Assembly (NCBI RefSeq): GCF_034479375.1
Contig: NZ_CP140155.1
Span: 434,001-498,000 of the forward strand
DNA length: 64,000 nucleotides
Direction: 5' to 3'
Origin: Rhodopseudomonas palustris
GTDB taxonomy: Bacteria; Pseudomonadota; Alphaproteobacteria; Rhizobiales; Xanthobacteraceae
The notes under the pieces were generated by a model. The model was not told the DNA's origin. It saw only the letters and a list, made by a program, of their open reading frames with translations, and made no database searches. Shown here piece by piece: positions 9,336-18,466 of this stretch; the first letter of the stretch is position 1; each line of letters opens with the position of its first letter. The translations under genes were made by a program, and so were the position numbers.

Positions 9336-9716
9336 TTGGGCAAACTTTCGAAAGTACGAGCAATTGCGTTGGCGGCCAGTTTGGCCGCCGTTTACGCGCT
9401 CGTGCTCAACGTCATCCTGGCCAGCACACTGCTGGCGGCGCAATCGCCGCTCCAGCTACTGGCCGGGCATCAGTTCTGTCTCGCCAGCGCTGATGCGGAC
9501 GCGTTGCCGGTCGAGCCCGGCAAGGCGAAGCCCGCCGCCATCCATTGTCCGCTATGTGTCGGCCAGCATGTCAGCGCCGCGCCGCCGCCGACTGCGCCGG
9601 CGCTCGCCATTCGGCTGGCATTCGGCATTGCCTATGACCCGCCGCGCGTCACGCCATTCGTCGCGCTGACGCAGAGCCGCGATCACCAGCCGCGCGGCCC
9701 CCCGGCCCTGACCTGA
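9336..9716 (+). CDS. DUF2946-like small membrane/exported protein
   Basis: Starts with TTG preceded by GGGGAG seven bases upstream; the 126-residue product has an N-terminal hydrophobic helix (IALAASLAAVYALVLNVILASTLL) and a Cys pair in IHCPLCVGQH near residue 70, the hallmark of DUF2946 proteins. A second Cys lies in GHQFCLAS. DUF2946 genes commonly sit next to TonB-dependent copper receptors, and one follows here 58 bases downstream. The Cys/His segment may bind copper at the periplasmic face. Family assignment is good; function is inferred from context. Confidence 0.75.
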   Translation: MGKLSKVRAIALAASLAAVYALVLNVILASTLLAAQSPLQLLAGHQFCLASADADALPVEPGKAKPAAIHCPLCVGQHVSAAPPPTAPALAIRLAFGIAYDPPRVTPFVALTQSRDHQPRGPPALT

Positions 9717-9774
9717 CGACCTGCGCCTTTCGGCGCGCTCTTGTCTCGTCATCTCAGGTTCCGGAGTTCATTCC

Positions 9775-11994
9775 ATGTCGTCCGCTCGTCTGCGGTCGCG
9801 CCGCCTCATGCCGGCCACCGCGCTCGTCTTCACTTGTCTCGTTTCATTGCCGGCGACGGCGCAAAGCCCTCGCGACGGCACATTGCCGCCGGTGACCGTG
9901 CAGGCGCCCGATCAGGCGCGTCCGACCGCGTCCCGCAGACCGCAGCGCAGCGCATCGCGTGCGACGCGTGCGGTGCGTAGCAACACCCCGGCGCCGCTGC
10001 CGGCCGTCGAGCCGGTCGGCAGCGCTCGGGCGGCGCGGGGACCGGCGCTGACCGTGCTCACCGTCCAGCAGGCTTTGAAGGATATCCAGCAGACGCCCGG
10101 CGGCGTCGCTTTGGTGCCGGCCAACGCCTATCGCAATTCGACCGTGTCCAACACTATCAAGGACATTCTCGACTACGTGCCCGGCGTGTTCGCGCAGCCG
10201 AAATGGGGCGACGACACCAGGCTGTCGATCCGCGGCTCCGGCCTGTCGCGCAATTTCCACCTGCGCGGCGTGCAGCTCTATATGGACGGTATTCCGATCA
10301 ACACCGCCGATGGCTACGGCGACTTTCAGGAGATCGATCCGACCGCGTACAAATACGTCGCGGTCTACAAGGGCGCCAATGCGCTGCAATTCGGCGCCAA
10401 TTCGCTCGGCGGCGCGATCAATTTCGTCACCGCGACCGGCCGTGATCCGTTCCCGAACGGCGTCAGCGTCGATGCCGGGGCGTTCGGCTATCGCCGGCTG
10501 CAGGCCAATGCCGGCGGCGTCAACGGCCCTTGGGACGGCTATGTCACCGCCTCGACGCAGGCGGCGGAAGGCTTCCGCAACCACAGCGACGGCGAGGCGC
10601 ACCGGCTCAGCGCCAATATCGGCTACCAGATCACGCCGGACATCGAGACCCGGTTCTATCTCAACGCCAATCACGTCCGGCAGCGGATCCCCGGCAGCGT
10701 CACCAAGACCTCGGCGCTGACCTCGCCGGAAACAGCCGCAGCCAACAACGTCGCGCTCGATCAGCAGCGCAACATCGACACGGTGCGGCTCGCCAACAAG
10801 ACCACGATCCGGTTCGAGAACACGGTGGTCGATTTCGGCGCCTTCGGCGTCGATCGCCACCTGATGCATCCGATCTTCCAGTGGCTCGACTATCGCTACC
10901 AGGACTACGGCGGCTTCGCCAAGGTCACCGACGATCGCTTCATCGGTGGCTATCGCAACCGTCTGGTCGCCGGCGTCAATCTGCTCAACGGCCGGCTCGA
11001 CAACAAGCAGTACGTCAACCTCGGCGGGCAGAAGGGCGCGTTGGCGTCGTCCTCGCTCGACAAGTCCACCAACACCACGTTCTACATCGAGAATTCGTTC
11101 TACTTCCTGCGCAACGTCGCGCTGGTCGCCGGCACGCAGTTTTTGCATGCGACCCGCGACCGGAAAGATCGATTTCTGAGCGACGGCGACGGCTCCGGAT
11201 CGACCAAGTTCGATCTGTGGAGTCCGAAGGCGGGGCTGTTGTGGGACATCGATCCGACCTGGCAGGCGTTCGGCAACATCTCGCGCAGCGCCGAGGTGCC
11301 GAGCTTTGGCGAAAGCGCGTCGGGCATGGGGATTCCGACTATCCCGTTCACCAGCATCCGGCCGCAGCGCGCAACGACCTACGAGATCGGCACCCGCGGC
11401 CGCCGGCCTGATCTGGTCTGGGAACTGACTGGCTATCGCGCCGAGATCAAGGACGAGCTGCTCTGCATCTACAGCGCCTTCGGTAATTGCAACGTCACCA
11501 ACGCCGATCGCAGCGTGCATCAAGGCATCGAGGCCGGACTCGGCGTCGCGCTGTTCAAGAATCTGTTCGAGCGGGGGCCGGCGCCCGACCGGCTGTGGCT
11601 GAACATGGCCTACACGCTGAACGACTTCCGTTTCGACAACGACGCCAGGTTCGGGAGCAATCTGCTGCCCGGCGCGCCGCGGCACTATCTTCGCGCCGAG
11701 CTGCTCTACAAGAACCCGAACGGCTTCTATCTCGGGCCGAATGTCGAGTGGGTGCCGCAGGCCTATTACGTCGACAGCGCCAACACGCTGATGACCGAGC
11801 CCTATGCGCTGCTCGGCTTGAAAGCGGGCATCGACAATGGCGGGCCGTACTCGATCTACATCGAGGGCCGCAACCTCACCAACAAGGCCTACATCGCCTC
11901 GGCCAGCATCATCGACAAGGCCAACGCCAATTCGCCGCTGTTCGAGCCGGGCGCCGGTCGCGCCGTCTATGCCGGCTTCAAGGCGCGCTGGTGA
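9775..11994 (+). CDS. TonB-dependent outer-membrane receptor (first of a tandem pair)
   Basis: A 739-residue receptor: signal peptide (about 1-29), a TonB-box-like stretch (LPPVTVQAPDQ, about 41-51), a variable Arg/Ala/Pro-rich linker, a plug domain (about 105-225: DILDYVPGVFAQ, LSIRGSGLSRNFHLRG, VYKGANALQFGANSLGGAINFV) and a beta-barrel ending in the aromatic C terminus AGFKARW. It would import a bound metal or metallophore using TonB energy. Context (SigF/NrsF, DUF2946, a copper-uptake-like remnant downstream) points to copper, but the substrate is not visible in the protein. It is about full family length, and the next receptor is a close paralogue. Confidence 0.9.
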   Translation: MSSARLRSRRLMPATALVFTCLVSLPATAQSPRDGTLPPVTVQAPDQARPTASRRPQRSASRATRAVRSNTPAPLPAVEPVGSARAARGPALTVLTVQQALKDIQQTPGGVALVPANAYRNSTVSNTIKDILDYVPGVFAQPKWGDDTRLSIRGSGLSRNFHLRGVQLYMDGIPINTADGYGDFQEIDPTAYKYVAVYKGANALQFGANSLGGAINFVTATGRDPFPNGVSVDAGAFGYRRLQANAGGVNGPWDGYVTASTQAAEGFRNHSDGEAHRLSANIGYQITPDIETRFYLNANHVRQRIPGSVTKTSALTSPETAAANNVALDQQRNIDTVRLANKTTIRFENTVVDFGAFGVDRHLMHPIFQWLDYRYQDYGGFAKVTDDRFIGGYRNRLVAGVNLLNGRLDNKQYVNLGGQKGALASSSLDKSTNTTFYIENSFYFLRNVALVAGTQFLHATRDRKDRFLSDGDGSGSTKFDLWSPKAGLLWDIDPTWQAFGNISRSAEVPSFGESASGMGIPTIPFTSIRPQRATTYEIGTRGRRPDLVWELTGYRAEIKDELLCIYSAFGNCNVTNADRSVHQGIEAGLGVALFKNLFERGPAPDRLWLNMAYTLNDFRFDNDARFGSNLLPGAPRHYLRAELLYKNPNGFYLGPNVEWVPQAYYVDSANTLMTEPYALLGLKAGIDNGGPYSIYIEGRNLTNKAYIASASIIDKANANSPLFEPGAGRAVYAGFKARW

Positions 11995-12032
11995 TGCGCG
12001 GTCCTTCATGCTCTTGTTCGATCGAGTACGTG

Positions 12033-14246
12033 ATGTCTCGGGTGTTCCCGGGGTCGCGGAGCATCCTGATGGCGTCCGCCGCCGCGCTGGTTTTGTCCAC
12101 GCCGCCCGCGATCGCTCAGCGCGGCCCCGACGCACCGTTGCCTCCGGTGACGGTGCAGGCGCCCGATCAGGCGGCGCGTTCCGCGGCGCGGCCCAGGCCG
12201 CGGCGCGCGGGGAGCGGGACCCGCGTGGTTCGCGCATCAATGCGCGGCGTTGCGGCGGCAACGTCGGTCGCCGGCGGGCCGGCGACGCCCCAAGGGGCGA
12301 GTGGTCCTCCGAGCCTCACCGTGCCGACCACCGCGCAGGCGCGGCAGGAGATCCAGCGCACGCCCGGCGCCGTCGCACTCGTTCCCGATACCGAGTTCAA
12401 GAACTCGCCGGCGAACACCATCAAGGACGCGCTCGGCTGGGTGCCGGGCGTGTTGATCCAGACGCGTTGGGGCCCGGACGGCCGGGTATCGATCCGCGGC
12501 TCCGGACTGTCGCGCGCCTACGGCAATCGCGGCATCAATCCGTATATGGACGGCATCCCGATCAATACCGCGGACGGCCTGTTCGATCTGTTCGAGATCG
12601 ACCCGACCGCATATCGCTATATTGAAGTCTACAAAGGTGCCAACGCGCTACGCTTCGGCGCCAATTCGCTCGGCGGCGCGATCAACTTCGTGATGCCGAC
12701 CGGGCGCGATTCGCCCGAATTCGAGGCACGCGTCGATGGCGGCAGCTTCCGCTATCTGAAATCTGCGACCAGCACCGGCGGCGCCGTCGGCCCGTTCGAC
12801 TGGTACATGACGATGTCGGCGCAGCGCGAGGACGGCTATCGCGAGCACAGCAAGACGGAATCTGAACGCCTCAACGCCAATTTCGGCTATCAGTTCTCGC
12901 CCGATGCCGAGACGCGGTTCTACCTCAATGTCGGCCGATGGCGCTCGGAAATTCCCGGCGAGGTCACCAAGGACGCGGCGCTGACTTCGCCGCGCGCCGC
13001 GAACCCGGTCTGGGTGCAGCAGGACCAGCAGCGCAATATCGATTCCGTTCGCGTCGCCAACAAGACGACGTTGCGGTTCGGCGAGACGACGGTGGATTTC
13101 GGCGCCTTCGTGCTCGAACGCCACGTCATGCATCCGATCTATCAGTGGCTCGATTTCCACGTCCACGACTACGGTGGCTTCGCCCGCGCCACCGACGACC
13201 GGCTCATCGGCGGTTTCCGCAACCGCCTGGTCACCGGCGTCAACATCCAGAGCGGCACCATCGACATCAATCAGTACTGGAACGTCGGCGCGGCCGTGAA
13301 GGGACCACTGGCCGCGTCGTATCTGTGGAAGTCGCAGAACGTCTCCGCCTATGGCGAGAACTCGTTGTTCGTCCTGCCGAACGTCGCGCTGGTGACGGGC
13401 GCGACCTTCCTGCACGCGGTCCGCGACCAGCAGGACCGCTATTTCGCCAATGGGGACCAATCGGGCCGCCGCAGCTACGATCCGTTCAGCCCGAAGATCG
13501 GGCTGCTGTGGGACGTCGATTCGACCTGGCAGGTGTTCGGCAACATCTCGCGTAGCGCCGAGGTGCCGACCTACGACGTCACGACGTTCGCGTCGCCGGC
13601 GAGCACCAACATCAATGCCCAGACCGCGACCACCTACGAGATCGGCACCCGCGGCCGTCGGCCCGATCTCACCTGGGACGTCGCGCTGTACCGCGCCGAC
13701 ATCCGCAACGAGCTGCAATGCTTGACAAGTCCTGCGACCCCCGGCGCCTGCACGATCCGCAACGCCGACCGCACCGTGCATCAGGGCGTCGAGGCCGGGC
13801 TCGGCGTCGCGTTCCTGACGTCGAGTTTCGCGCAGGACGATCGTTTCTGGTTCAACGTCGCCTACACCTACAGTGACTTTCGCTTCGACGGCGACCCGAC
13901 CTGGGGCAACAATCGCCTGCCGGCGGTGCCGGCGCACTATCTTCGCGCCGAAGTGCTCTACAAACATCTCAGCGGGTTCTATGCTGGACCGAACGTCGAA
14001 TGGATGCCGCAGGCGTTCTTCGCCGACAACGCCAACACGCTGACGGTCGACTCTTACGCGCTGCTGAACTTCAAGCTCGGCTACGACCGCGGAACCGGTT
14101 GGTCCGGCTATATCGAAGGGCGCAACCTGCTCGACAAACGCTACGTCTCGACCGCGATCGCCGTCGAGACGGCGACGGCGGCTTCGGCGCTGTTCAATCC
14201 CGGCATTGGCCGCGCGGTCTATGTCGGCATGAGGACGCGGTGGTGA
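12033..14246 (+). CDS. TonB-dependent outer-membrane receptor (second of a tandem pair)
   Basis: A 737-residue paralogue of the preceding receptor, sharing PPVTVQAPDQ, RVSIRGSGLSRAYGNRG, YMDGIPINTADG, YKGANALRFGANSLGGAINFV and the barrel strands throughout, ending VYVGMRTRW. A start at 12033 gives a standard signal peptide (SRSILMASAAALVLSTPPAIAQ). An earlier ATG at 11994, overlapping the stop of the first receptor, is also possible and would couple translation. The pair looks like a gene duplication that diverged mostly in the linker and the external loops, perhaps for two forms of the same ligand. The stop overlaps the ATG of the small remnant downstream. Confidence 0.88.
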   Translation: MSRVFPGSRSILMASAAALVLSTPPAIAQRGPDAPLPPVTVQAPDQAARSAARPRPRRAGSGTRVVRASMRGVAAATSVAGGPATPQGASGPPSLTVPTTAQARQEIQRTPGAVALVPDTEFKNSPANTIKDALGWVPGVLIQTRWGPDGRVSIRGSGLSRAYGNRGINPYMDGIPINTADGLFDLFEIDPTAYRYIEVYKGANALRFGANSLGGAINFVMPTGRDSPEFEARVDGGSFRYLKSATSTGGAVGPFDWYMTMSAQREDGYREHSKTESERLNANFGYQFSPDAETRFYLNVGRWRSEIPGEVTKDAALTSPRAANPVWVQQDQQRNIDSVRVANKTTLRFGETTVDFGAFVLERHVMHPIYQWLDFHVHDYGGFARATDDRLIGGFRNRLVTGVNIQSGTIDINQYWNVGAAVKGPLAASYLWKSQNVSAYGENSLFVLPNVALVTGATFLHAVRDQQDRYFANGDQSGRRSYDPFSPKIGLLWDVDSTWQVFGNISRSAEVPTYDVTTFASPASTNINAQTATTYEIGTRGRRPDLTWDVALYRADIRNELQCLTSPATPGACTIRNADRTVHQGVEAGLGVAFLTSSFAQDDRFWFNVAYTYSDFRFDGDPTWGNNRLPAVPAHYLRAEVLYKHLSGFYAGPNVEWMPQAFFADNANTLTVDSYALLNFKLGYDRGTGWSGYIEGRNLLDKRYVSTAIAVETATAASALFNPGIGRAVYVGMRTRW

Positions 14247-14506
14247 TGCGCCGCCGGCTGCGATGGTCGCTGGTTGCGGCAGCGCTGCTGCCGATCGCCG
14301 CGAGGCTGCATGCGATGTTCGATAGGCCCGGCGTGACCCTCGAGGTCGCGCCGGTGGTCGTCTCCGGCGGGCATGCGATCGCCGGCGCAATGACGGGCTT
14401 GGAAGCGCTCGCTCAGGCGGCCGGCGACTTCGTTGCGGCGCTGGACTGCTGCATGCGGTGGAAGCGGAGCACCTGCTGTGCGGTCGCGATGCGCAGCCGC
14501 TCGTAG
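14246..14506 (+). pseudogene. Truncated copper-uptake-associated protein remnant
   Basis: The ATG overlaps the receptor stop (TGATG), a translational-coupling arrangement. The first 50 codons give a signal-like N terminus (RRLRWSLVAAALLPIAARLHA) and FDRPGVTLEVAPVVVSGGHAIAG, which resembles the core of small proteins annotated as copper uptake system-associated in rhizobia. In those the next part reads like AGW-Q-G-GRALL. Here similarity stops at codon 50, and from about 14413 the frame merely runs antisense through the end of the DUF2336 gene. I read this as a gene cut by a deletion or rearrangement whose breakpoint lies near 14390-14412. The segment between signal peptide and FDRPG is also short. 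Recognition is from memory of the family. Confidence 0.5.
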
Positions 14507-15528
14507 GTGAAACGGCATTCGTCGAGGTCGGTGGACATGGTGCCCGTCGCCTCGTCGCGCATCGTGATGATCGCCTTGACCGTCGACCACGACAATTTGC
14601 AGACCTTGGCGAGGATCAGAAGACCCTCGTCACGGGATTCGATCATCATCGCCTCGGCGGTTTCGACCGATGTGCCGGCGAGGCAGGCGAGGGCCTGGTT
14701 GATCTCGTCGAACTTGCGCTCGTTCGCGAAAGTTAGGACCTGCTCTTCGGTGATGCGGCCGTCTTCGAACAGAGACCTCACCAGCCCGTGGGCGATGCTG
14801 GTCTGGAGGCTGATGGCCGCCGGTGCGGAGCGCGCCAGCCGCGTCGCCTGCTTCACGGCGGTCGCGACCTCGGAGGCTGCGTTCGGATTTGCGGCCTTGA
14901 GCTTCGCCCGCACCGATGCCGACGCGATCGCGGTCAGCTTCAGAAATTGCGCGCGCGGCATCGCCCGCCGGCCGAGTTCGGTGGCGAGGTCGTCGTCCAG
15001 CTCGGCGCGCTTGGCCAGCACCGAATAGCCGTTGTCCGAGAATTCGGCGCCGGGGTTTTTGACGGTGCTCTGCACCACTTGCTGGTTGCCGAGTTCGACC
15101 AGGACGTCGGTCACCGCACCGCTGAGCGATCTGCGGGTCGAGATCGCCATCATGTGACTCTGCCCTTTGGTGCGGGCATTGGCGATCAGCGTGGCGTCGT
15201 CGAGCTGGTCGGACTGGGACAGCACCGGCGCCGCGACTTCGATCATGTCCTCGAAGGCGAGATGATGAATGATCCGCGGTGGCGCTTTGACGGGCGCCAG
15301 GCGCTTGGCCAGCAGCACCTTGGCATTGGTCTCGATGCTCTTGACCAGACAGTTGAAGACGTCGTCGAACACCGCAATCTGGTTGTCGTTGTAGTCGACC
15401 TCGCTGTCGAGATAGAGGTCGGTGACGCGACGCAACGTCTCGACGCGGCGCGCAACAGTGCCGTGCGCCAGCGTGGATTGCAGTTCATCGAGAAGGGTGG
15501 CGGCGGAAAGGGCCGTTTTCGAGCTCAT
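14413..15528 (-). CDS. DUF2336 domain protein
   Basis: A 371-residue, soluble, mostly helical protein without signal peptide. It matches the alphaproteobacterial DUF2336 pattern: an N-terminal region rich in HEAT-like helices (DNQIAVFDDVFNCLVKSIETNAKVLLAKRLAPVKAPPRIIHHLAFED, AAPVLSQSDQLDD) and a C-terminal half with ERLRIATAQQVLRFHRMQ. Some members bind c-di-GMP or act in cell-cycle and stress signalling, but I see no motif that settles that here. A diguanylate cyclase gene lies 37 bases upstream in the same direction, so the two may be one operon and share a signalling role. The 3' end abuts the truncated copper-related remnant. Confidence 0.8.
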   Translation of the reverse strand: MSSKTALSAATLLDELQSTLAHGTVARRVETLRRVTDLYLDSEVDYNDNQIAVFDDVFNCLVKSIETNAKVLLAKRLAPVKAPPRIIHHLAFEDMIEVAAPVLSQSDQLDDATLIANARTKGQSHMMAISTRRSLSGAVTDVLVELGNQQVVQSTVKNPGAEFSDNGYSVLAKRAELDDDLATELGRRAMPRAQFLKLTAIASASVRAKLKAANPNAASEVATAVKQATRLARSAPAAISLQTSIAHGLVRSLFEDGRITEEQVLTFANERKFDEINQALACLAGTSVETAEAMMIESRDEGLLILAKVCKLSWSTVKAIITMRDEATGTMSTDLDECRFTYERLRIATAQQVLRFHRMQQSSAATKSPAA

Positions 15529-15565
15529 TACTCTGTCCTGGAGTCACGGGAAGAACCTGAGTTCC

Positions 15566-16711
15566 TCAGGTCGTGGCAATTCTGTCGCGTCCCTCTTCCT
15601 TGGCGGCATAGAGCGCACTGTCGGCGCGGGCCAGCACGGCTTCGGCGGTTTCGTCCGCGGACATCGTCGTGACGCCGGCGGACAGCGTCACCCGCATCCC
15701 GGAGGAGAATGCCGACCAGTCCAGTTCACCGACGATTTCACGCAGGCGGTCCAGCAGGGCGTGGGCTTCCTCCCGCGGAGTGTTCGGCAACAGCAACAGA
15801 AATTCCTCGCCGCCGTAGCGGCCGAACCGGTCGAAGCTTCGGATGTTGGCGAAGATGGTGATCGCGAAGGTCCGCAGCACCTCGTCCCCGGTGGGATGGC
15901 CGAAGCTGTCGTTGATGCGCTTGAACCAGTCGAGGTCGATCAAAGCGAGCGACAGCGGCGCTCCGCTGCGTTCGGCCCGGGCGATCTCGTCGTCGAGCAT
16001 TCGCATGATGCAGCGGCGATTGAACGCGCCGGTGAGTTCGTCGAGCTCCGCGAGTTCCTCGATCCGTCGATACGCCTCGCGCAACTGGACGCCGCGCTTG
16101 TAGAGCGACTGCCGCATTGCGCTGGAGTACATCCCGACAAACATGCAGCGGCCGATGGTCAGCACCAGCACCAGCATGGTCGCGGTCCGCTCGAGCAGCG
16201 TCCCGTTCGGCATCGCGACCGGCGTGTCGGTGAACACGAACAGGACGATCAGCGCACCCGTCATCCCCGCCCAGCAAATCAGGCTCTGACTGGTGTTTGC
16301 GCGCAGCGACGTGAAGCTGAAGATGATGAACAGCGAGCACAGAAACAGGAATGCGACTTGCGGCACCCAGAAGCAGAAGCCCATCGCCAGCGCGACATTC
16401 AGCGCAGCGGTCGGCAGAACGAGATAGTGGTCCTTGAAGCGATCGTGGAAGCCGGATTCCGACAATGCGATGCTGCCGACGATGATGCCGAAGCCGCAGG
16501 CGATATAGGCCGGAACGACGATGTCGGGGATTGTTCCGGTGAAGCTGTAGATCAGCAGCAGGGTGGCGTCGGTGAGATAGCTCGCCGCAATCAGATCGAG
16601 CATCTGCCGGCGTTGCTTCATTCGCCGCGCACGGACAGCGACCGTCCGGGCCCGTTCGGCCCCGTCCGCAATGCCCGCTGGCATGCCCGAAATGACGGCA
16701 GTTGATCCCAT
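15566..16711 (-). CDS. Membrane-bound diguanylate cyclase (GGDEF)
   Basis: A 381-residue protein: about six membrane helices in residues 37-200 (for example DATLLLIYSFTGTIPDIVVPA, VAFLFLCSLFIIFSFTS), then a GGDEF domain from about 220. The active-site loop reads GGEEF (300-304), an active variant, and the inhibitory RxxD site is present five residues upstream (RSFD), so product inhibition by c-di-GMP is expected. NDSFGHPTGDEVLR and LSAGVTTM are intact. It should make c-di-GMP from two GTP at the inner membrane. The DUF2336 gene follows on the same strand. Confidence 0.92.
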   Translation of the reverse strand: MGSTAVISGMPAGIADGAERARTVAVRARRMKQRRQMLDLIAASYLTDATLLLIYSFTGTIPDIVVPAYIACGFGIIVGSIALSESGFHDRFKDHYLVLPTAALNVALAMGFCFWVPQVAFLFLCSLFIIFSFTSLRANTSQSLICWAGMTGALIVLFVFTDTPVAMPNGTLLERTATMLVLVLTIGRCMFVGMYSSAMRQSLYKRGVQLREAYRRIEELAELDELTGAFNRRCIMRMLDDEIARAERSGAPLSLALIDLDWFKRINDSFGHPTGDEVLRTFAITIFANIRSFDRFGRYGGEEFLLLLPNTPREEAHALLDRLREIVGELDWSAFSSGMRVTLSAGVTTMSADETAEAVLARADSALYAAKEEGRDRIATT

Positions 16712-17075
16712 TCGCCTGCTTCAACGCGTGTGAATTTCTGGAATCTACGGGCAAAGCCTTTAGGTTTCGTATCTGCGGGGAACTCGCCGATCGATCCGAT
16801 TAAGTGTTTGAGGTACAGTTATTCTTTAGGATGGAATCGGGCGCGCCAGCCGCGCAAATTCGGCCGGCGGCTCGGTGACGCGTTTCGGGCGGGTTTCGGC
16901 CCGCCGGATCGAGACCAGAACGAGCCGGATTGGTCGGTCCGGCAGGATGGCGCAGGCCTCATACTTCTGTGCTCGACCTCACAGACGTGGTGTGGCACCT
17001 AGCTACGGTGATAAATTTGCCTTTGACTGTCGAACCTTCCACGGGTTTCAGCCGACCTATTGTGCGAGACGGCCA
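16712..17075. other. Intergenic region between divergent cyclase and ECF sigma genes
   Basis: No gene is supported here. It must hold the divergent promoters. A GC-rich hairpin (GGGCGGG, five-base loop, GCCCGCC) lies near 16888-16906, and a more AT-rich stretch at about 16790-16840 could include the cyclase promoter. An in-frame extension of the sigma-factor gene to 16875 exists but its residues have no sigma-factor character. Confidence 0.5.
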
Positions 17076-17645
17076 GTGAGTGACAAGCAGGCGACTGCGG
17101 ACGAGATTTTGATCGCCCGGATTGCTCAAGGCGACCGTTCTGCGATGCAGGTCCTGTATGGCAGGCATCATGTGCGGGTGTTTCGCTTCGGGTTGAGGCT
17201 GGTGCGGAACGAGCAGGTCGCCGAGGATCTTATCAGCGAGGTCTTTCTCGACGTCTGGCGCCAAGCGGGGAAGTTCGAAGGTCGATCATCTGTTTCCACT
17301 TGGCTGTTGGCGATCACGCGGTTCAAGGCGCTGTCCGCGCTGCGACGCCGCAAGGATGCCGAACTGGACGACGAGGCTGCCGCGGCGATCGAGGATCCGT
17401 CCGACGATCCGGAAATGGCGGTCCAGAAAAAGGACACCAGCGATGTGCTGCGAAAGTGCCTCGAAGGGCTTTCGTCGGACCATCGGGAAATCGTCGATCT
17501 CGTCTACTACCATGAGAAATCGGTGGAAGAGGTCGCTCATATTGTCGGAATTCCGGAGAATACCGTGAAGACCCGGCTGTTTTATGCGCGCAAGAAACTT
17601 GCCGATCTGCTGCAGGCAGCCGGCGTGCAGCGAGGCTGGCCATGA
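17076..17645 (+). CDS. ECF RNA polymerase sigma factor
   Basis: A 189-residue sigma-70-family protein starting at GTG (SDKQATADEILIARIAQGDRSAMQVLY). Region 2 (VRNEQVAEDLISEVFLDVWRQAGKFEGRSSVSTWLLAITRFKALSALRRRK) and region 4 (LSSDHREIVDLVYYHEKSVEEVAHIVGIPENTVKTRLFYARKKL) are complete. Its stop overlaps the ATG of a membrane protein with anti-sigma character (ATGA), so the pair is translationally coupled, and a subtilase gene follows. The signal is unknown. It is a different ECF group from the SigF-like factor at 8 kb. No autoregulatory promoter was recognised. Confidence 0.92.
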   Translation: MSDKQATADEILIARIAQGDRSAMQVLYGRHHVRVFRFGLRLVRNEQVAEDLISEVFLDVWRQAGKFEGRSSVSTWLLAITRFKALSALRRRKDAELDDEAAAAIEDPSDDPEMAVQKKDTSDVLRKCLEGLSSDHREIVDLVYYHEKSVEEVAHIVGIPENTVKTRLFYARKKLADLLQAAGVQRGWP

Positions 17646-18442
17646 TGGCGATGAGCAAATCGATGCTGGAGCATCAGGAGCCGGGCGACATCGAGGCGTT
17701 GCTGCCGTGGTATGCCGCGGGGACGCTGAATGCCCACGACAGCCGGCGCGTCGCCGAAGCGCTGGAGCGCGATCCCGAGCTTGCGAAGCAATATGCTGCG
17801 GTGCTCGAGGAATATGCTTCGACCATCGAACTGAACGAAAGTCTCGGTGCTCCGTCAGCCAAGGCGATGCAGAAATTGTTCGCTGCGATCGCCGCCGAGC
17901 CGGCGCGTTCGGCTGCCAGCGCATCGCCGCAGACCGGGCAGGGACTCGGCGCGCGTTTCGCCGGATACATCGCCAGCCTGTCGCCGAAGGCGCTGGCCTG
18001 GTCGGCATCGGTCGCGGGTATCGCGCTGGTGCTGCAGGCCGGGCTGATCGGAGCGATGGTGGCGTGGACCCCGGAGGGTGTGTTCGAGACGGCGTCCTAC
18101 CAGCCTCAGGCCGATATTGCTCCCGCGCCGCGTGCCGAGATGGCGCGTCCGGCCGCGCCTGCTGCGCCGCCTGCCGCGACCGCGCAACGCGCGGCGCCGC
18201 TGACCCGCAGCCTGGGTGCCGACAGCGGCCTACGCCTGTTTGTGCGTTTCGCGCCGGACGCCCGCGCGTCCGAGATCACGGCGCTGCTCGACGCGTATCA
18301 AGCCTCGGTGATCGACAGCAGCAAGGGCGGCGTGTTTCGGCTGAAAGTCGGGGCTAGTGCAATGTCGAAACAGGATCAGGACAGGCTGGTCGCGCGCCTG
18401 CAGAACGAGGCGATCGTCGCGATGGTGCTCCCCGCGCCATAG
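17642..18442 (+). CDS. Membrane-anchored anti-sigma factor
   Basis: A 266-residue protein overlapping the sigma gene by four bases. Residues 14-60 have the helical anti-sigma look (EPGDIEALLPWYAAGTLNAHDSRRVAEALERDPELAKQYA) but lack the zinc-binding HxxxCxxC motif. One membrane helix lies at about 120-143 (ALAWSASVAGIALVLQAGLIGAMVAW), then a Pro/Ala-rich periplasmic linker and a C-terminal domain (about 195-266: LRLFVRFAPDARASEITALLDAYQASVIDSSKGGVFRLKV). That domain resembles the fold found in protease propeptides and anti-sigma periplasmic regions. This suggests it reads an envelope signal, possibly through the protease encoded next door. Several in-frame ATGs near the start leave its exact position open. 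Confidence 0.8.
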   Translation: MMAMSKSMLEHQEPGDIEALLPWYAAGTLNAHDSRRVAEALERDPELAKQYAAVLEEYASTIELNESLGAPSAKAMQKLFAAIAAEPARSAASASPQTGQGLGARFAGYIASLSPKALAWSASVAGIALVLQAGLIGAMVAWTPEGVFETASYQPQADIAPAPRAEMARPAAPAAPPAATAQRAAPLTRSLGADSGLRLFVRFAPDARASEITALLDAYQASVIDSSKGGVFRLKVGASAMSKQDQDRLVARLQNEAIVAMVLPAP

Positions 18443-18466
18443 CGGATTTCAAGATGTGAGGCTGAG

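Noticed and set aside
9844..12261. An 805-codon minus-strand open frame across the TonB receptors
   Set aside because: Low-complexity Arg/Ala/Asp sequence, antisense to two well-supported receptors.
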